A stretch of DNA of 64,000 nt from Chamaea fasciata (Eukaryota > Chordata > Aves > Passeriformes > Sylviidae): positions 5,814,501 to 5,878,500 of the forward strand of contig JARCOQ010000016.1 of the NCBI GenBank assembly GCA_029207755.1. The letters are read 5' to 3'. Made by a program: the position numbers and the translations under genes. Shown in pieces: positions 1-13,300 of the stretch (within the stretch, counting starts at the first letter, position 1; each line of letters opens with the position of its first letter). Below the pieces are notes generated by a model that worked only from the letters and a program-made list of their open reading frames with translations, did not search any database and was not told the DNA's origin.

Positions 1-3000
1 TGCAGCATCCCCATCCTTCCCTCAGAGGCAGAGACATTGGTACTGGACATAAAGCCCATGCCAGGACTTGAGCACCTTGCAAAGAGGCAGAGAGAAGTTC
101 CTCTCTCTGGCAAGACAGCAGGGTGGTAACGATTTAAATTCAACCAGGGAGGAGTTCCAGTCCCTTTTTTGGTCACCAGGCCTTGCTCTGCATTAACCTC
201 ATCTGGAGGAGTGGCGATACCAAGGACCTGGGTCACATAACTCAGGCATGCCCTGGACAAGAGCAGTTGTTTAAACATCCCAAAACATCCCCAAACATCC
301 CAAACCATTCCCCCTCCCGCCCACCTTGAGGCCATCACGAGCATCTTTGAAAGGTGTCACTGCATCCCTTTGCAGGCAACTGTTCCTCATTACTGCAGGA
401 TTGGGAGGCACTCACAACAAGATGGAAAAAAATAATAACCGAAGGAAACCCAGTGAAGCCCCATGCGATAATAAAGGCTGACTCTAACTAACAGTTGTTA
501 TTCAGACATTGTTAATGATATGATAAGCACTGCCATGTGCTAGGCAAGCTGTGACACGCGCCCCCGTGGACATATGGATAATCAGATCACATGCCTGCTT
601 CAATCAAAGCCATAAGTACCAACTTGATCAGAATCAGAAGCAAGCCCAAGCTGACAGGAGCTGGGGAAGTGCTTTGGGGAAACATGTTCTTACAGATAAG
701 AAAACAAATAAAAAGGGGAATTTAATTGTGATGCTGGAGTGTCCTTGCTGTGCATGAGAGAGCCCAGCCCAAGAGAGCTCAGCACCTCCAGGACAGAGCC
801 TGGCCCTGAGCTCCCACAGCAAGGGGATCCAGCTCCAGGACCTCATGGCCACCACAAGAGATGAACACACCCAGAATCAACTGCAGCAGGAGTTTTCCTT
901 TCTGCTGGCACTCCAGATTATTGCCCTAGCTTGGGAGGAAGACTCTTGCCAGAGCTGCTAAGGATGGAGGTGGTTGAGATGCTTTAACTCGATTCATCTC
1001 CTCCGTGCAGCCAATTGCACACTGCAGTGTGGTGCAGACACACAGCTCCCTCCAGCACACACCTGAGCACTGCCAGTCAAGTCCCAGGCAGCTCACTGTC
1101 ATTAGAAACACTGAACATAATCACCAAATTTAATGCCTTTATCATTCCTCGATGGATCAGTGAACAGAGGAGCTAAAAGAAAGACAATTAGAAGCGTCAG
1201 TCTACGCTAATTTTTTTTTTCCATTGCCTTGCTTTTGTCTAAAGAGTTATTCATTTCCTAATTGTAAAATGTAATTTTGTTTGGGGGCTTTTGTTGTATT
1301 TGTTTTGTCATGTGGTTAATGCAGTTATTTGCTGCACACAACTGCTTTTCTCCTACTCAGCCCGTTTAATGGAATTCTTTGGCAGCTTTGACTTAAAATC
1401 ATTTTGGTTTAGTGACCAGGTCATTTCTGGAAGGGGAAATCAGATTGTTTCCTGGATTTCTGAGTCATATTTTGCTCAGCAAGATTCACTTCTTTAGATG
1501 CATGTTTTCATGAAGGTTTTTAATCCGGTCGTTTTGGTTCCAACGGAGACAAACCTCAGCAAGAAGCGGCGTCTTTCTCCCATCCTGTGAGGGGCCCACA
1601 CCAAAATCCTCTTGCCACTCCTTAGGAGAAAGCCCCAAGGAGTAACTCTTCTGTGTGCTGAACACACATTCCCACTAAGGGCTGCAAAATCTTGGACCAT
1701 CCCTCCCAGACTTGTCCTTCCCACAAGGAATGGCCACGAAGGAGAGCCACTGCCACCTCAGCCCTGCTGAGGCTCTTGGCAATGGCTGTGCCCCAGGCAG
1801 ACCCACAGGATCTGTTTTTGTTACGTCATAAACCACACCTGAAAGTTGTTTTTTCCACTCTAAGTGTTTAACTGGAAGGCCTCCTACAGCTCCAGAGCCC
1901 TGCTGAGTTGGATGGCAATGCAGGGAGTGAGTAAATTGCCCTTTTAGCACGTTTCCTCTGGCAAGAGGCTTTTCAGTCCCAGCCCTCCCTCCACATGAAA
2001 TCCAGAGCGAAGGAAAACTGATTTAAAACCAATCACTAACACTTACACGCAGCCCCTTCTTCGAGCATCCCTCCACAGCCAAGCTTCATCTTGGACTATT
2101 GAATCAATCCTGTCTCCACTGCTGCTTTCCTAAGTAACAAACCAAATCAGATGATGGCACAGTCTCCTCTAATTGACAGAGCTGCACAAGTGTAGCCATG
2201 TCACAGGATGTGGGACACAAAGTATGGGAAGATATTGATAAACTCCAGGCTGAGGGAGGGAATAAGCGGGACTGGACCCAGGCATCAAGGTCCAGCACTC
2301 ACAAGGCTGGAGACCTCAACAGGAGAACTGTAATTTGTCAGGAGCACTAAAGTTGAGGCATGTAGAAGTTGGGTGTGTGTCCTACATGACAACATCAAGT
2401 CAGGTTTGTGGAGTGGTGATCCATCCGAGTGTGATCTGACAAAAGTGGATTTGAAACCACATGCAGGACAGGTCTTCCATTTTGGACACATCTGTTTCAC
2501 TGAGAACTCTGCGATTCATCTGGTTTTAAAAGGTTTTTTCACCACAAAGCCACAGTTTCCATGATTTTCTGCTGAATGAAATTTCTGACCCAATTCTGTT
2601 GGGTTCAGTGAAATCCCCTTCATCCTCCATTTGTCTCCCTTTGGGTGCACACCCATTTCTCCCCAGGGCTTGCATTCCATATCCCTGTAGTCACATTGTT
2701 TCCAAGGTGAACAGAGCAGGGACATTTCCACACCACGCTTATCCCAGGCTCCAACGATGTGGTCACTGGGGCATCCCTCTCACCTCTTTGCTCCCCACCT
2801 CTTGTGCAGGTGACATGGAGATCGTGGTAATTTTTCTGGTCACCTCAGGCAGATGAGACCTGAGGTGTCCACAGTTGAATGCTGACATATGGAATGGGAC
2901 ATTTCAGCAGCAAGTGCCAGTGATCTCTCCCACTCTGCCATGGAAATCGTGGTTCAAAGCAGATTTACCCTGCAGGGCTGAGGGAAGGGCTTTAACCCTT

Positions 3001-3500
3001 GTGGGGTTGTGCTCTTCAGAAGCAAAGAGACACTTGTCTGCTAGCAGAGGTGCTTAATGACACTTAAGGGGCAGTGCCAGGGGCCTAGGTGTCTTCCAAT
3101 GGACAAAACAGTCCCGTGTTTGGTCCTGCATAAACTTTTCCCTTCCTGCAGAATTCTGCATCTCTTCCAGGTCTTGCCCCACGGCTCCAACTTGGATGGA
3201 GCTCATCCCAACAATGCCCTGGCCAAGAAAAATCCCAACTCCACCAGGAACCACAATCCTCAAACCACGCCTGGCTCCGTGAAGCCCTTCAGAACCAAAC
3301 CCTGCTGCCCACGTGGGCTCCTGCCTGCTCAGCCCAGCATCCCTGCAGTGGCACTGGGGGGGATTCTCAGCTCTACCAGGCACTGCTGGAGAAGTGAAAT
3401 CATCAACTCGTGTGGCTGGGCTGGGAACAGGTGTGTGAAAATCAGCACCCAGGCACCCGCTCGAACAACGTTGTTTTTTCCTTGTGTGCCATAAATCAGA
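1..3500. other. Unique non-coding sequence, no gene seen
   Basis: Ordinary GC-moderate unique sequence. Short open frames occur on both strands, but none has protein-like composition or paired splice sites that convinced me. The only local structure is a small CATCCC-rich tandem at about 273-305 and a run of T near 1211-1221. I recognise no transposon, RNA gene or CpG island here. Confidence 0.6.
273..305. repeat. Short CATCCC-rich tandem repeat
   Basis: Three near-identical copies of a roughly 10-bp unit built on AAACATCCC follow one another, with one extra C in the middle copy. It is a small slippage-type repeat with no evidence of function. Confidence 0.6.
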
Positions 3501-3900
3501 GTGCTAATCTTTCACTGTCCGGCGAGATCTCTCACTGGGAGGGTGATAAATTGCCCTCCAGCCCCTGACAGCTGCTGGGAAATCACTCACAGCCCGAGAC
3601 AAACCTCTAAATCTGACATTATAGAGTGTTGAAAGGAAGAATGTCTGTTTTTATAACCTACCTCAGTTATAATAAATATTTAAAATCCACATTAACATCC
3701 TCTTATAGTTACAATCTGCCCTCTATGGAACAGTGTCCAACTTAGATTTAATTAGCAACTGAACCTTTGCAGTCCAAGCTCCTATTTAGGCTGAAGATCC
3801 AAATCTCCAGTGAAATGCTTCTGTTTTCTTAAACTACCTGCACTGTAATAAATATTCGCCATGTCGCCAGGCAGCTCTGTTGGAGACAGTGCTCTTTTTG
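3500..3900. promoter_or_regulatory. AT-rich candidate regulatory block with a 37-bp direct repeat
   Basis: An AT-rich island between GC-richer flanks. It contains two copies of a 37-bp sequence starting at 3644 and 3820; I count 29 of 37 matching bases, and both copies end in the identical 11-mer TAATAAATATT. A TTAATTAG homeodomain-type core lies between them near 3749. Two spaced copies of the same AT-rich motif in otherwise unique DNA is what a homotypic enhancer can look like. Function is inference only. Confidence 0.35.
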
Positions 3901-6900
3901 TCTTCTCAAAGGCTAACATTTAATTTAAATGATAGGGTCTTTCCAGACTCCAGGGGGAATTTGTTTCCTGCTTTCCATAAACTTTGCCATACTTCACCTC
4001 CAAGGCACCAGGAGAACACAGGAATGGAAACACCTTGATGCAGGTATGGGACTGAAGTGATGAAAATAAAATCTGGCCACAAATGCTCTGGCTTTTGGTC
4101 ATGGACACGTGCTAGAAACACAGAGACCTCCCCTTTCTATAAAACTGTGGAGAATTTGGGAGCTCTATTCCAAACTCCTGCAGTTGGCTTCTCTTGGAGA
4201 GAGGGAACTAAAAATACCAGTCCAGAAGTTTTTCCGTGTTCACTCTTTTTCCCCATCTGCTTTTGCAGGTTTCCTTGTTTCCTCATTTACTATTTTATGC
4301 CAGTTGTTTTCCAGAAGAGAGCATTCAAACTTGCTTCTCCCCTCTCTCCTGACTATTGTTTCACCAAGGCCTTTGTCAAAAATATCACAGGAATAAACAC
4401 AGGCAGAAGTGTTAAAAAACCCAAAAGTTTCCAGCAAGCCCCTAACTAAAAATCCTACACCTGTCCATTTTGAATTGTGGTGGTTTCTTCCCTGTCCTGC
4501 CTATTGGCTGCTGCCCTATGACTGTGTCAGCATATGGCAGAGAGAGGAGGGGTGTTAGATCCAGAAATCAGCCTGACCCACATGCCTACAGCCCCCTGGC
4601 TCCAGAGGTGCCCCGGAGCTGCTCCACCAGCCCATCAGGATACCCTCTCTGGGTGGGCTCACAGCAGCTGTGCCTCCAGCTCCAGGGCCAAGGCTGGCAG
4701 GGAGGATTGCTAAAAACCCTGGAGGTGTCAAGCACCCTGCCAGCAGCCTGCGTGGGGGTTGCGGTTAATAGGAGAGGGTCAGGAGGCTGCAGGCAGGACA
4801 GGGCAGCAGCACAGCTGTGGTGTGTGCACATGCTTCCCCTTGGTTTCGTATTTGGGCGTCCTGGGTCCATCCCAGCTGCTGCTGGGATCAATAGCAGGGT
4901 ATCAATCAAGGCATCCCAGAGGGAACCCTCTGCTCACGCAGAAATAAACAGACATTTTCCTTCTGCATGTCACAGAAAGCTACAGACATCTCCTGGCATT
5001 GTCTGAACTGAGGGTGAAAGGGACACAGCATCTTCAGCTGCACCACTGGAGAGTTGGTTATGGAAAACTGCAGCGTATATTATGTGCATTGGATATAAAC
5101 ATATATGCAAACACAGCTTGGTCAGTGTTAAATAGACAGACCTGGGCTTTTTTAATTTCTAACTCTCCAAATGATGGCAGACACACAAAAGAGTATGCAG
5201 CTTTTAAAAGAGCATCCTCTAAGCTCTGGTATTTTGCCTCCTGCATATGTCCTGTGCTGGGAGCTTAATCCAGATGCCTCCAGTGAAGGCAATGTTTGTG
5301 AAAGAAAAACCATGAGCATCCTGGTGGCACTTGCACGGTTTGACGGCCTGATTGGGAACTTCCTTATCTCTGCTATTGCAACAAGCATCAAGTTTCCCTT
5401 TTCATTTCCAGTTTGTTTCTGGCTGTATCAATGTTTAGCCATTGCTGAGTCACTGCTGTCCTGCCAGTCTCCAAGGACGGCAGGAGATGAAAGTGTAGCT
5501 GATCAGCTCTCTCCTACCATCCAAAGCAAAAGCAGAACCAGCTTCAAACATCTCCTCACCCCAAACCACTCCCGCTCTGGTATTTGTTTGCATGAGCTGC
5601 CTGCTGTGAATCTTGCTTGGGTTTGTAGAGATAGCATCACCCCCCTTGGGAAACAGCCAGTGCATTTTACCAGGAAACCTGCTGTTTTACAAAGGGTTTA
5701 CAACCAGTGGCTCCTTCCTCTGAGAAAAGTTACATTCTCGGGCATTCAAGGTTTGTTTTTTGATTATGCGGGAAGTGGTGTGAATGGAAGTCACAGAGTC
5801 CTCATGGGAGAGGGGTAACATGAATCCCCAGCAGCTTTCTTAATCTTTGCTTTTGCAGATGTTTTTAGCTTTTTGCACAAGGAGCTCCCAGGAAGTTTCA
5901 GTCGCAGAGCACATGGGAATAAAGATGCTGAGATGCCCACAACTCTCTCAGTGTCTGCACTGTGCTGGGATGGCAAAGGCATTGGGAGGGTCTGCCTGCT
6001 CTGCCCACCCAAAGGACCACAGAAGGATGTTTAGCACTTCTGGGATGAGCAGGGAATAAGGTGTGAAAGAATCTGCTCTCTTGCCACAGTAGAAGAGAAG
6101 GGTTTTCCAGCTCTTCCTAGACACCAAACTACCATTTCATGCAAAACTGGTGTCTGAAGACATATACCTCAAGATAATCCCAGTCTTCCCTGTGATTGCC
6201 AGCAAACAAGAAGAAAGCTGGAGGCTCCCACAGCAGCAGCACAGAGTGGTGTGTAGATCTTCATCACAGTGTGTGGGTGGGAAAACAGACTCCTCCTGGA
6301 GAGTGTGAGGAAGGCTGAAGGACCACATCCAGGCAGCCTCAGGTCCAACTCAGCTGCTGTGCCGAGCATTTGTCATGCCCAGCTCAGAGATGCCGAGAAG
6401 GCCTATCATTGTCCACTGAGGAGGGATGATTTTTTAAGTGGAGTTCAAGTCCTCCGGCCATGTTTAAATTTCTTTAGGATGACAGATGTGGACAGTCAAA
6501 CTCCTAAAAGAATTAAGTTCTACAACCTCCTCTCTACCTTCTTGCTCACCTTTCTGCTCCTGCAGTTGGTATTAGGCAGAAAGATGGACTAGGTCAGCTC
6601 ATGGTCTTTAGTAGCCTCAGCCATCACCTGTGGAAGCTCAGGGAGGAGCTGAGAAAACAGAGAGAAGGAAAACCAGCTTTCCGGGCAGAAGCACTGCTCC
6701 AGATTCCTAAGGGCCAATGCACTGGTCAGTCTGAAACCAGAGGCAGCTCAAAACAAGGTTGGTCCCCAAGGAGGAACGTGCTCAGGAGGCTGAAGCCAAA
6801 ACACCGGGAGACAATGGGCGAGCAGGTGACAAAAGCAGGCAGAGACGAGGTGTGGCTCTGAAACTCCTGCAAGCTGCTTGCCAGCTCTGAAAGCCTCTCC

Positions 6901-7140
6901 TGGACAGTCTGTGCTGGCTCATAGTGAACACTGGTGCTCAGTTCCTTTATATGCAGCGATTCCCCACGGAATGCTGCCCGCCAGCAGGACGGTGCTGTGC
7001 ACCCTCATCAATCAACGTCACGCTTCGGGAGAAACGCTGAGTTCATTCTCATGTGTCTCCTCAGACCTCTGGGGACTGACTTGTCTCTAGCTGAGGCTGG
7101 TAGTCACCTGGAACAGTTTTCCAGCCCCCCCTAAGCAGCA
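3900..7140. other. Unique non-coding sequence, no gene seen
   Basis: Open frames of up to about 215 codons (5171-5818, plus strand) are present. Their translation is a mixture with no domain, signal peptide or repeat, and the reverse strand is also open in parts. I recognise no transposon or RNA gene. I regard the stretch as intergenic or intronic. Confidence 0.55.
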
Positions 7141-7485
7141 GGAGTGTCCATTAACTACCACGGATCGGTGGGGATGGTTTGTAAACTCCGGATACATACG
7201 GAGGGGCCCGGGCGCTTATTGGCTGGTGCTTTCCGCTCTCAGAAATGGGTCATTTAAACAGAAAACTGTAAAGTGTTCATGCCTCTGAATGCAGAGAAAC
7301 TATCAAAACAAGCTCCCGTCTCCGTGCCACAGACACGGCATTCAAACAGAGACTCGGGGCATGTTCTACGGGAACGATCCAAGTGCTCCCAGCAGATTCC
7401 TCCCCTTTTCTGATGCCTTACACAATAAACATTTCAGCTCTCTGGCGCGAGAGCAGACCTACCCCAATTACCAGGACAGCTTGTT
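7140..7485. promoter_or_regulatory. CpG-containing block with an inverted CCAAT box
   Basis: A short stretch richer in CpG than its surroundings (CGGATCGG near 7161, CCGGATACATACGGAGG near 7187, CCCGGGCGC near 7207) contains ATTGGCTGG near 7219, an inverted CCAAT box. It is followed by AT-rich sequence (TCATTTAAACAG) and more scattered CpGs up to about 7450. CpG is scarce in bulk vertebrate DNA, so local retention suggests either constraint or lack of methylation. No transcription start can be shown. Confidence 0.25.
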
Positions 7486-7499
7486 TTGTTTGGAGTAAT

Positions 7500-10190
7500 A
7501 GTTAAGGGTCCAATCTTACATCCCTGGAGCCAGTGAGAAAACTCTCCTTGCTCCCTGTGGGCCTGAATCCAAGAGAGCCCCACGGTACATTAGAGATTCC
7601 GCTGTTACCAGGAGGGTATTTTTGTCTTTCCTCATGGAAACAAAACCAGCTCAAGCAAGTTCTGCCATGGCTCCACCTCCACAAGGGTGGAGACATCGTG
7701 GCTTCCCAATGAGATGTGAGGCAGATGCTGGCATCACCAAACGGTGCTGCTATAGGCCCATCTGTGACAGCAGGCCACCAGGGCTTCACCGTGTCCTACA
7801 GCTGAGTGACCTTTCGTCCACGTCCCTCGGACATCTCCAAGCCAGTGTACAGCACCACAGTCCCTAAGGCCTTGGAAATCTGAGCTCTGCAGGGCCACAT
7901 CTCAGGAAGCTGGAGAGGGAGGAGTCAGAAGGAAATTGGAAACCTTTAAGGCCTCGCAATTAATGACCAACCAAAAGAAAAAAAGATAGTGAATTTAGTA
8001 AATGAGATCTGAGTGCAAACAGCCAGTCAGTAATTGTTACATTCAGTGTGGGCATTATACAAAGTTGGGGTGTTTATCTCACAGTCTTAAGGCATGTACA
8101 GCTGGGAAGTCCAGTGACGTGGAGAAGTGAGCTCAGGGAAAGGAGATTGTGGAGGGACTTGAAAAAGGAGACAGGAGTCCAGAAATGAAACATGTCTTGG
8201 TGAATGATTATCCAGCTCTCCTGGGGGATGTGTTAATAGAGAAGATATTTTTGAAGGGCCACAATGCCAGAGTGAAAAAGTCTTGGAGGGCTTGGAAAGA
8301 GGAAACAGGCAGCTACAGCTGCCCCGAACCCAGATGTGTCATTTCAGCCGGTATAGTGAGAGCTCTTCTGTGAATAACCTCCAGGTCACTCAAACTCCAG
8401 GGCTAAGCAAACTCCATCTCTGCCTTGTCTGAGGGCTCCAGTGAAGCCCATCAGCTCACTCATTTACCTTGTTAAGTGCCATCTGTGCGTTATCAGCCGC
8501 GTGTCACATCCAGTTATTCCTCCCAGCTCCATCACCAGGCTCAGCAGAGGTGTGTCTCCATCTGAATATTCACAAGTGAGGTGAAGTCCATCTGCCCATA
8601 CTACCAATATGTTGCTTGCTAAGGTGTCTTCTGTAGTATCTCATGTTCACGAGGCTGATTTTTATCTCCTGAAATTTTTGGAATTATCCCCAAGCAATCC
8701 AATCCACCTTGTTATGGTCTCCAGAAGATAGGATCAAGACAAACAGTATCAAAAGAGAGTAGACAGCTGTATGCTGTCAGAGTTTCTCAGTACAGAGAGA
8801 CTTCAGGATTTTCCTCCCTTTCAGCTCTTAGAATATCCCAAAACTACACAAAAAGTATCTCTTGCAAGATCTCATCTGGCCATAAAGAGAACACAGTGGT
8901 TGTGACATGGAAATAATCTATCATGGAGCATCTCTCTGATCCTTCTCTGGTTTTGGAATTGCACCTGGATAGACAAACAGATGTAATGAAGACATGATGC
9001 TTCAAAAAGTTGACAGATATTTCCCAAACCTGTTAAAAAGAGTATGGCTGGTGGCTTGTTTAGACTACAAACATGATGTCAGTGCCATGGGGCTGACCCT
9101 GCATCAGGCAAGAGCAACCATGCAGCCTTCAAATTCTCCAAAATTTGTCTCTGAAAATGGAAGAGGAAAGCACATTCTAAAAGGGAAACATTTATAGAAA
9201 AATAATTTTAAAAATATGAAAGTTATTTCAACATTTTCCTGATGTTTTCAACATTTTTTCCAGGAAAGAACTATTTTTCAAAAATTTCCTGAAAGCTTGA
9301 AGTGTTTCTGAATACCCTCCAACAACATTCTTTCCATTATTTCTTGGAAAATACATGTCTCCAGAGGTTTAGGAAGCAGGACTTTCAATAGCAGGACCAA
9401 TGCTGAGCAGGGAAGAAGTGGGGAGCACAATGTGGAACCCTCTGGGCCTTACCTGGAGGAAACCAGCTGCTTCACTTTCTCACACAGGCTTTGGGTTTAA
9501 CATAAATCTCCTTTGTAGCAGAGACTTGAGCAAAAGCCAGATGTGGGATTTAATCTGTGCATGGCCTCGACCCTGTGACCTTTGGCAAGATGCTGAGCTG
9601 GAGACCAGCATTGTTCCTAAATATCTAAAAGGATGAAACCATGATGTGCTGAACTGGCATAAATCCTATTGCACACACCCTCTGGGCCCATTTCTGCTTA
9701 TTCTCCACTGGAAAGCAAATCTCCCAGGGGTGTGGCTTGCAGCTTGCTGCTGCCTCCTTTCACTACATGTGTTTCTGCATGGGGCAGGAGCTGTTGGGTG
9801 CTTGGGCTGGAGCATCCTCCCTGGCACCTCTCTCTCAGCACTGTGCCAGATGACGGCGTGTTGATGAGTTCTGGCTCTGCAGCCTGCGTGGTCACAGGCA
9901 AGCAGGGAAGGGGCAGGGAATGATGGCTTGGACACATCCTGAAACTCACTGCCTGCCTGGGCAGGGCAGACCCAAAGGCTCCACACTTTTCCACGCTGTT
10001 GGCACTGCCAAAGCCAAGGGGTCCGATGGCTGCACTCCCCTGTGCTTGCTGTCAGTCTTTCTGTCCGCCCAGACCCGTCTGCCTTTGTGCACCTTCCCTT
10101 GCAAGCAGCAATTTCTGACAGCTAATATTTCACAGAAACCGGAGCCAGCTCTCTCCCTCCCTCCTTTTTTTCCCCTCTCTCTCTCTCTTC
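7500..10190. other. Unique non-coding sequence with minor internal duplication
   Basis: No gene recognised. A 24-bp imperfect direct repeat (GGAGGGACTTGAAAAAGGAG at 8151 and GGAGGGCTTGGAAAGAGGAA at 8285) lies 134 bp apart. Around 9190-9300 the sequence is AT-rich, with TTCAACATTTT present twice and many TTTTC/GAAAA words, which may be the remains of an old repeat I cannot name. Confidence 0.5.
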
Positions 10191-10194
10191 TGTT

Positions 10195-10350
10195 TATGAA
10201 GCTGAGGGTAAGTGTTTAATTAGTTGCCTAATTGCCTGGGTAATTGGTAGACATACTCAGCTCTCCAAGTAATCAGTCTGAACAGGCCTTGAAAATATCT
10301 GGCCCAATATTCATTAGTGCAGTTAAATCGTTAAACAGTTACTGTGTTTG
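10195..10350. promoter_or_regulatory. AT-rich candidate enhancer block
   Basis: About 150 bp packed with homeodomain-type cores: TTAATTAG near 10215, CTAATTG near 10228, GTAATTGG near 10240 and ATTCATTAG near 10310. A pyrimidine tract with a TC run (10180-10190) lies just upstream, and GC-rich sequence follows downstream. Assignment as an enhancer is inference from motif density. Confidence 0.3.
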
Positions 10351-13300
10351 GTTCCCGACAAAGCCCCGCCAAGGGCTGTGCTGGCTGCGGGGCCGCTCTC
10401 CTGCGTGGGGACACACCGGGGACACCCCAATTCCAGGGAAAGCTGCTCCAGCCACGCCTGCTGCCAGAGGGAAAACCCCAATAAGTGCAAAGGGCAAAGG
10501 GGGAGATCTGTCCCCTGTGAAGGGGACACTGGCAATGGGAGAGGTGCCTCCTTTTCTCTCTGTTTGACCTCTTGCTCCAGCCTCCCTTTCCTGTGCTGTT
10601 GGCTCCAGTCCCCTCTGCGTGTGGGCAGCTGCCCCTCTCCCTCCCTTGGCCGCCGCAGGTTTGGAAGCAGCTTTTGCCATTAGACCAAGCATCAGTGTGA
10701 ATACTGCCTCAGCGGGGTACCCAGGCCAGAGGAACTCATTAAAAGGGCCCTGGCCAGTTGTGCTCTGGCTCAGCACAAAGTCACCATTCTGCCCAGCACT
10801 GCCAACCTGCTGCCTGCCCGCCCGTCGATCTGTCCATCCCGCCTCCCTCCTGGAGGGTGGGGTTGGCACTGGTAAGGAGCTGAAGCCTCCAAAGTGGTCC
10901 CCAAAGGGTTCCCCGTCCTCACAGCTGAGTTTCTGTCAGGGTCTAGCAGCAACTTCAGGTGGCAGGAAATTCCAAACACAAATTCCTGCACGACCATCCA
11001 AGAGGCCACACTGCAGTCAGGAGAAAGGCATCAACACGTCTGGGTCTGGACAAGATTTGAGACATGAGGAGGAACAACCTTCCCTCCACCAGCTTGGTCC
11101 CTGTAGTGGGTTGATTTGGCTGCACAGAGTCCAGAGCAGCTGGGATTTAAAGTAAGCAAGATGCAGTTGTAGCCCGGTGTGGCTGGACAGGAGCTGCTCT
11201 GAGCGCTCCCAAACAGCTCCAAAACACATGGAACAGTGAGCCCTGAACACTACGCCCAGCTCAGCAGGTGGTCGGCAGGGATATATGACCTCGCAGTTAT
11301 TTCTAGCAATGATTCAAGGCAAATGGATGTGTTACGAATTGGACCCTCGTTAAAAGGTTACTTGGCTGCGGATCCTCGTGCAATTAAGTGCAGAGGGGAC
11401 GGGAGCCAGCGCTGCTTTCCCAGCCGAACCTCTCCAGCCAACACCCCCCTCCTTCCCTTGGTGCTGCCAGAAGTCTGTGTCCAGCAGCTCCACATGCTTC
11501 ATTTTCCACTGAGCTGCCTCATCTCCCTTTTTCCAGTGCTTCTTTGAGTTCACCTGCTTGGGGTCTGAGCCCATGAGCTTATTGCTCCCTACCAACTCCT
11601 GACACTCCCCAAAAAACCCCCAGTGCAGGACAACTCCAAGAACGGACTGAGGTCCTGCGCAGTGGCAGAGGGGGAGATGACAACATCCAGGCACGTAAAT
11701 TCCTAATCAGATCTCTCACCTTGGCTTTTGCCAGGCGAACAGTTGGGTTCCTGGCAGGCAGGACACTGACCTGAGAACGAGGACAGGACATGCTCCGCCA
11801 GGCCCCGGGGCAGCCGGGTGGCCCCGAGCCAGCACTGCCAAGTACCAACCTCCCTGCACAGAAGGCAGGGCGGGATTTGGGGCAGGGCAGGAGGGAAATT
11901 GGAGGAAGGCACAGAAAAAGTCCAGAAAGGGAAAAGGGAAATAAAAAAGGTAAAGAAGGGAGAATTTGGGTGTGAGGTTTGGCCCAAGGGTGAAAAGGAA
12001 ATTGGAGATGGCGAGTTAAAAGGGAAAGGATGCTGAAGAGATCAGAGAAGCTTTTTGTTCCTGTGCAGGAAATATTGATAACTGGAGGAGAAAACTTGAG
12101 ATGGTAATGTAAGGATTTAGGGGAAGGCAAAACACCCTGCTGTGCAGTAAATCCAGGAGATGTGCATGTACAGTGGGTGGTGTTATAAATGGCATGAATA
12201 TTACCTGACCCCAGAGCCCCAGGAAAGCTGGCAGGGAGCACTTTGGTGTGGCTGTAACTGTTGGAGCAACCAGCCCCCCAGGCAGGAGCCTTGTGCTTCA
12301 GCTGCATCAGGGACATCTTCCTCCTGTGCCTTTCTACTTTTGTTCGTGTATCATCTGGGATTTTCAGGAGAACATCCCATCCCTTTTGGGGATGATGGAA
12401 GACAGTTTCTAGACACTCCCTCTGCTAGGAATGGGGATGAGTGCCTGCCCAAGGGAATGTTTTTGGCCACTATGGAGCACCAGGCAGGCCCCAATGGGTC
12501 TCCTGAGGAAGACGAAGAGCATGCAGGGGGAGGAATGTCAGAGGCAACTAAGAAATAGGTCTCCATCCATTACTCTGCTGGGCGGTCCTTTCGAGTCACT
12601 GGCTGGCTTTGTTCTCACCAACATCTGTAAGAGATTATGGATGCCTTCCTCGCCGAGGACATGGATGGGATCTATAAATACCACGAGCCAGGGGTTGCTG
12701 CTGTCAGAGGAGAGCTCTGCCTGGGTGGCCTGGAGGCCAGGCACACACCACGGGCCCGGGAATGCAGGCTGTGTCCCTAGCCAAGCACCCTGGGGAAGTC
12801 TGGAAGGACCAGCACAAGGTGGTGACACCACTGGCAGGGTATTTCCTGGGATGTGCTGATGCAAAGCCAGGGGCAGCTGGGAGTGCAGCCAGGCAGTGGG
12901 AGCACAGGACTGGGGGGTCCTCAGCACCAGTTCCAGTGCAGATACCTGCTCCTCACTCACCTTGAGAAATTTGTATAATTTTGCACCTAAAACTAAACTG
13001 ACCCCTGCAAAGGAGCAAGGTTTATTCAGCATTTTTAATATCTTTTTTAAATTTGGCAAGGACCTTAATAGCCACCTCCTGTAAAGCTGAGATAATACCT
13101 GCCCAGATGCCATGGCACGGGCACTGTTTAAAGAACACAAACAGAGCAGAGCTGTTAATGCTCCATCCTCCCAACTTCCCTGTGTCAACACCACTCCCCT
13201 GAGACCACCCTCTAATTCCTGACTCCACCCCAGGCTCTTGCTCTGAATGTCACGGGACTTGGTTGGGTTTATGCAACTCTAACGCTGTCCAGCAGGAGCT

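Noticed and set aside
5171..5818. 215-codon open frame on the plus strand
   Set aside because: No domain, repeat or transmembrane pattern typical of a family and no exon structure; length is possible by chance in 64 kb read in six frames.
11579..13194. Minus-strand frames of 245 and 218 codons
   Set aside because: They read the complement of GC-rich and purine-rich sequence and give Pro/Ser/Leu-rich, domain-free translations.
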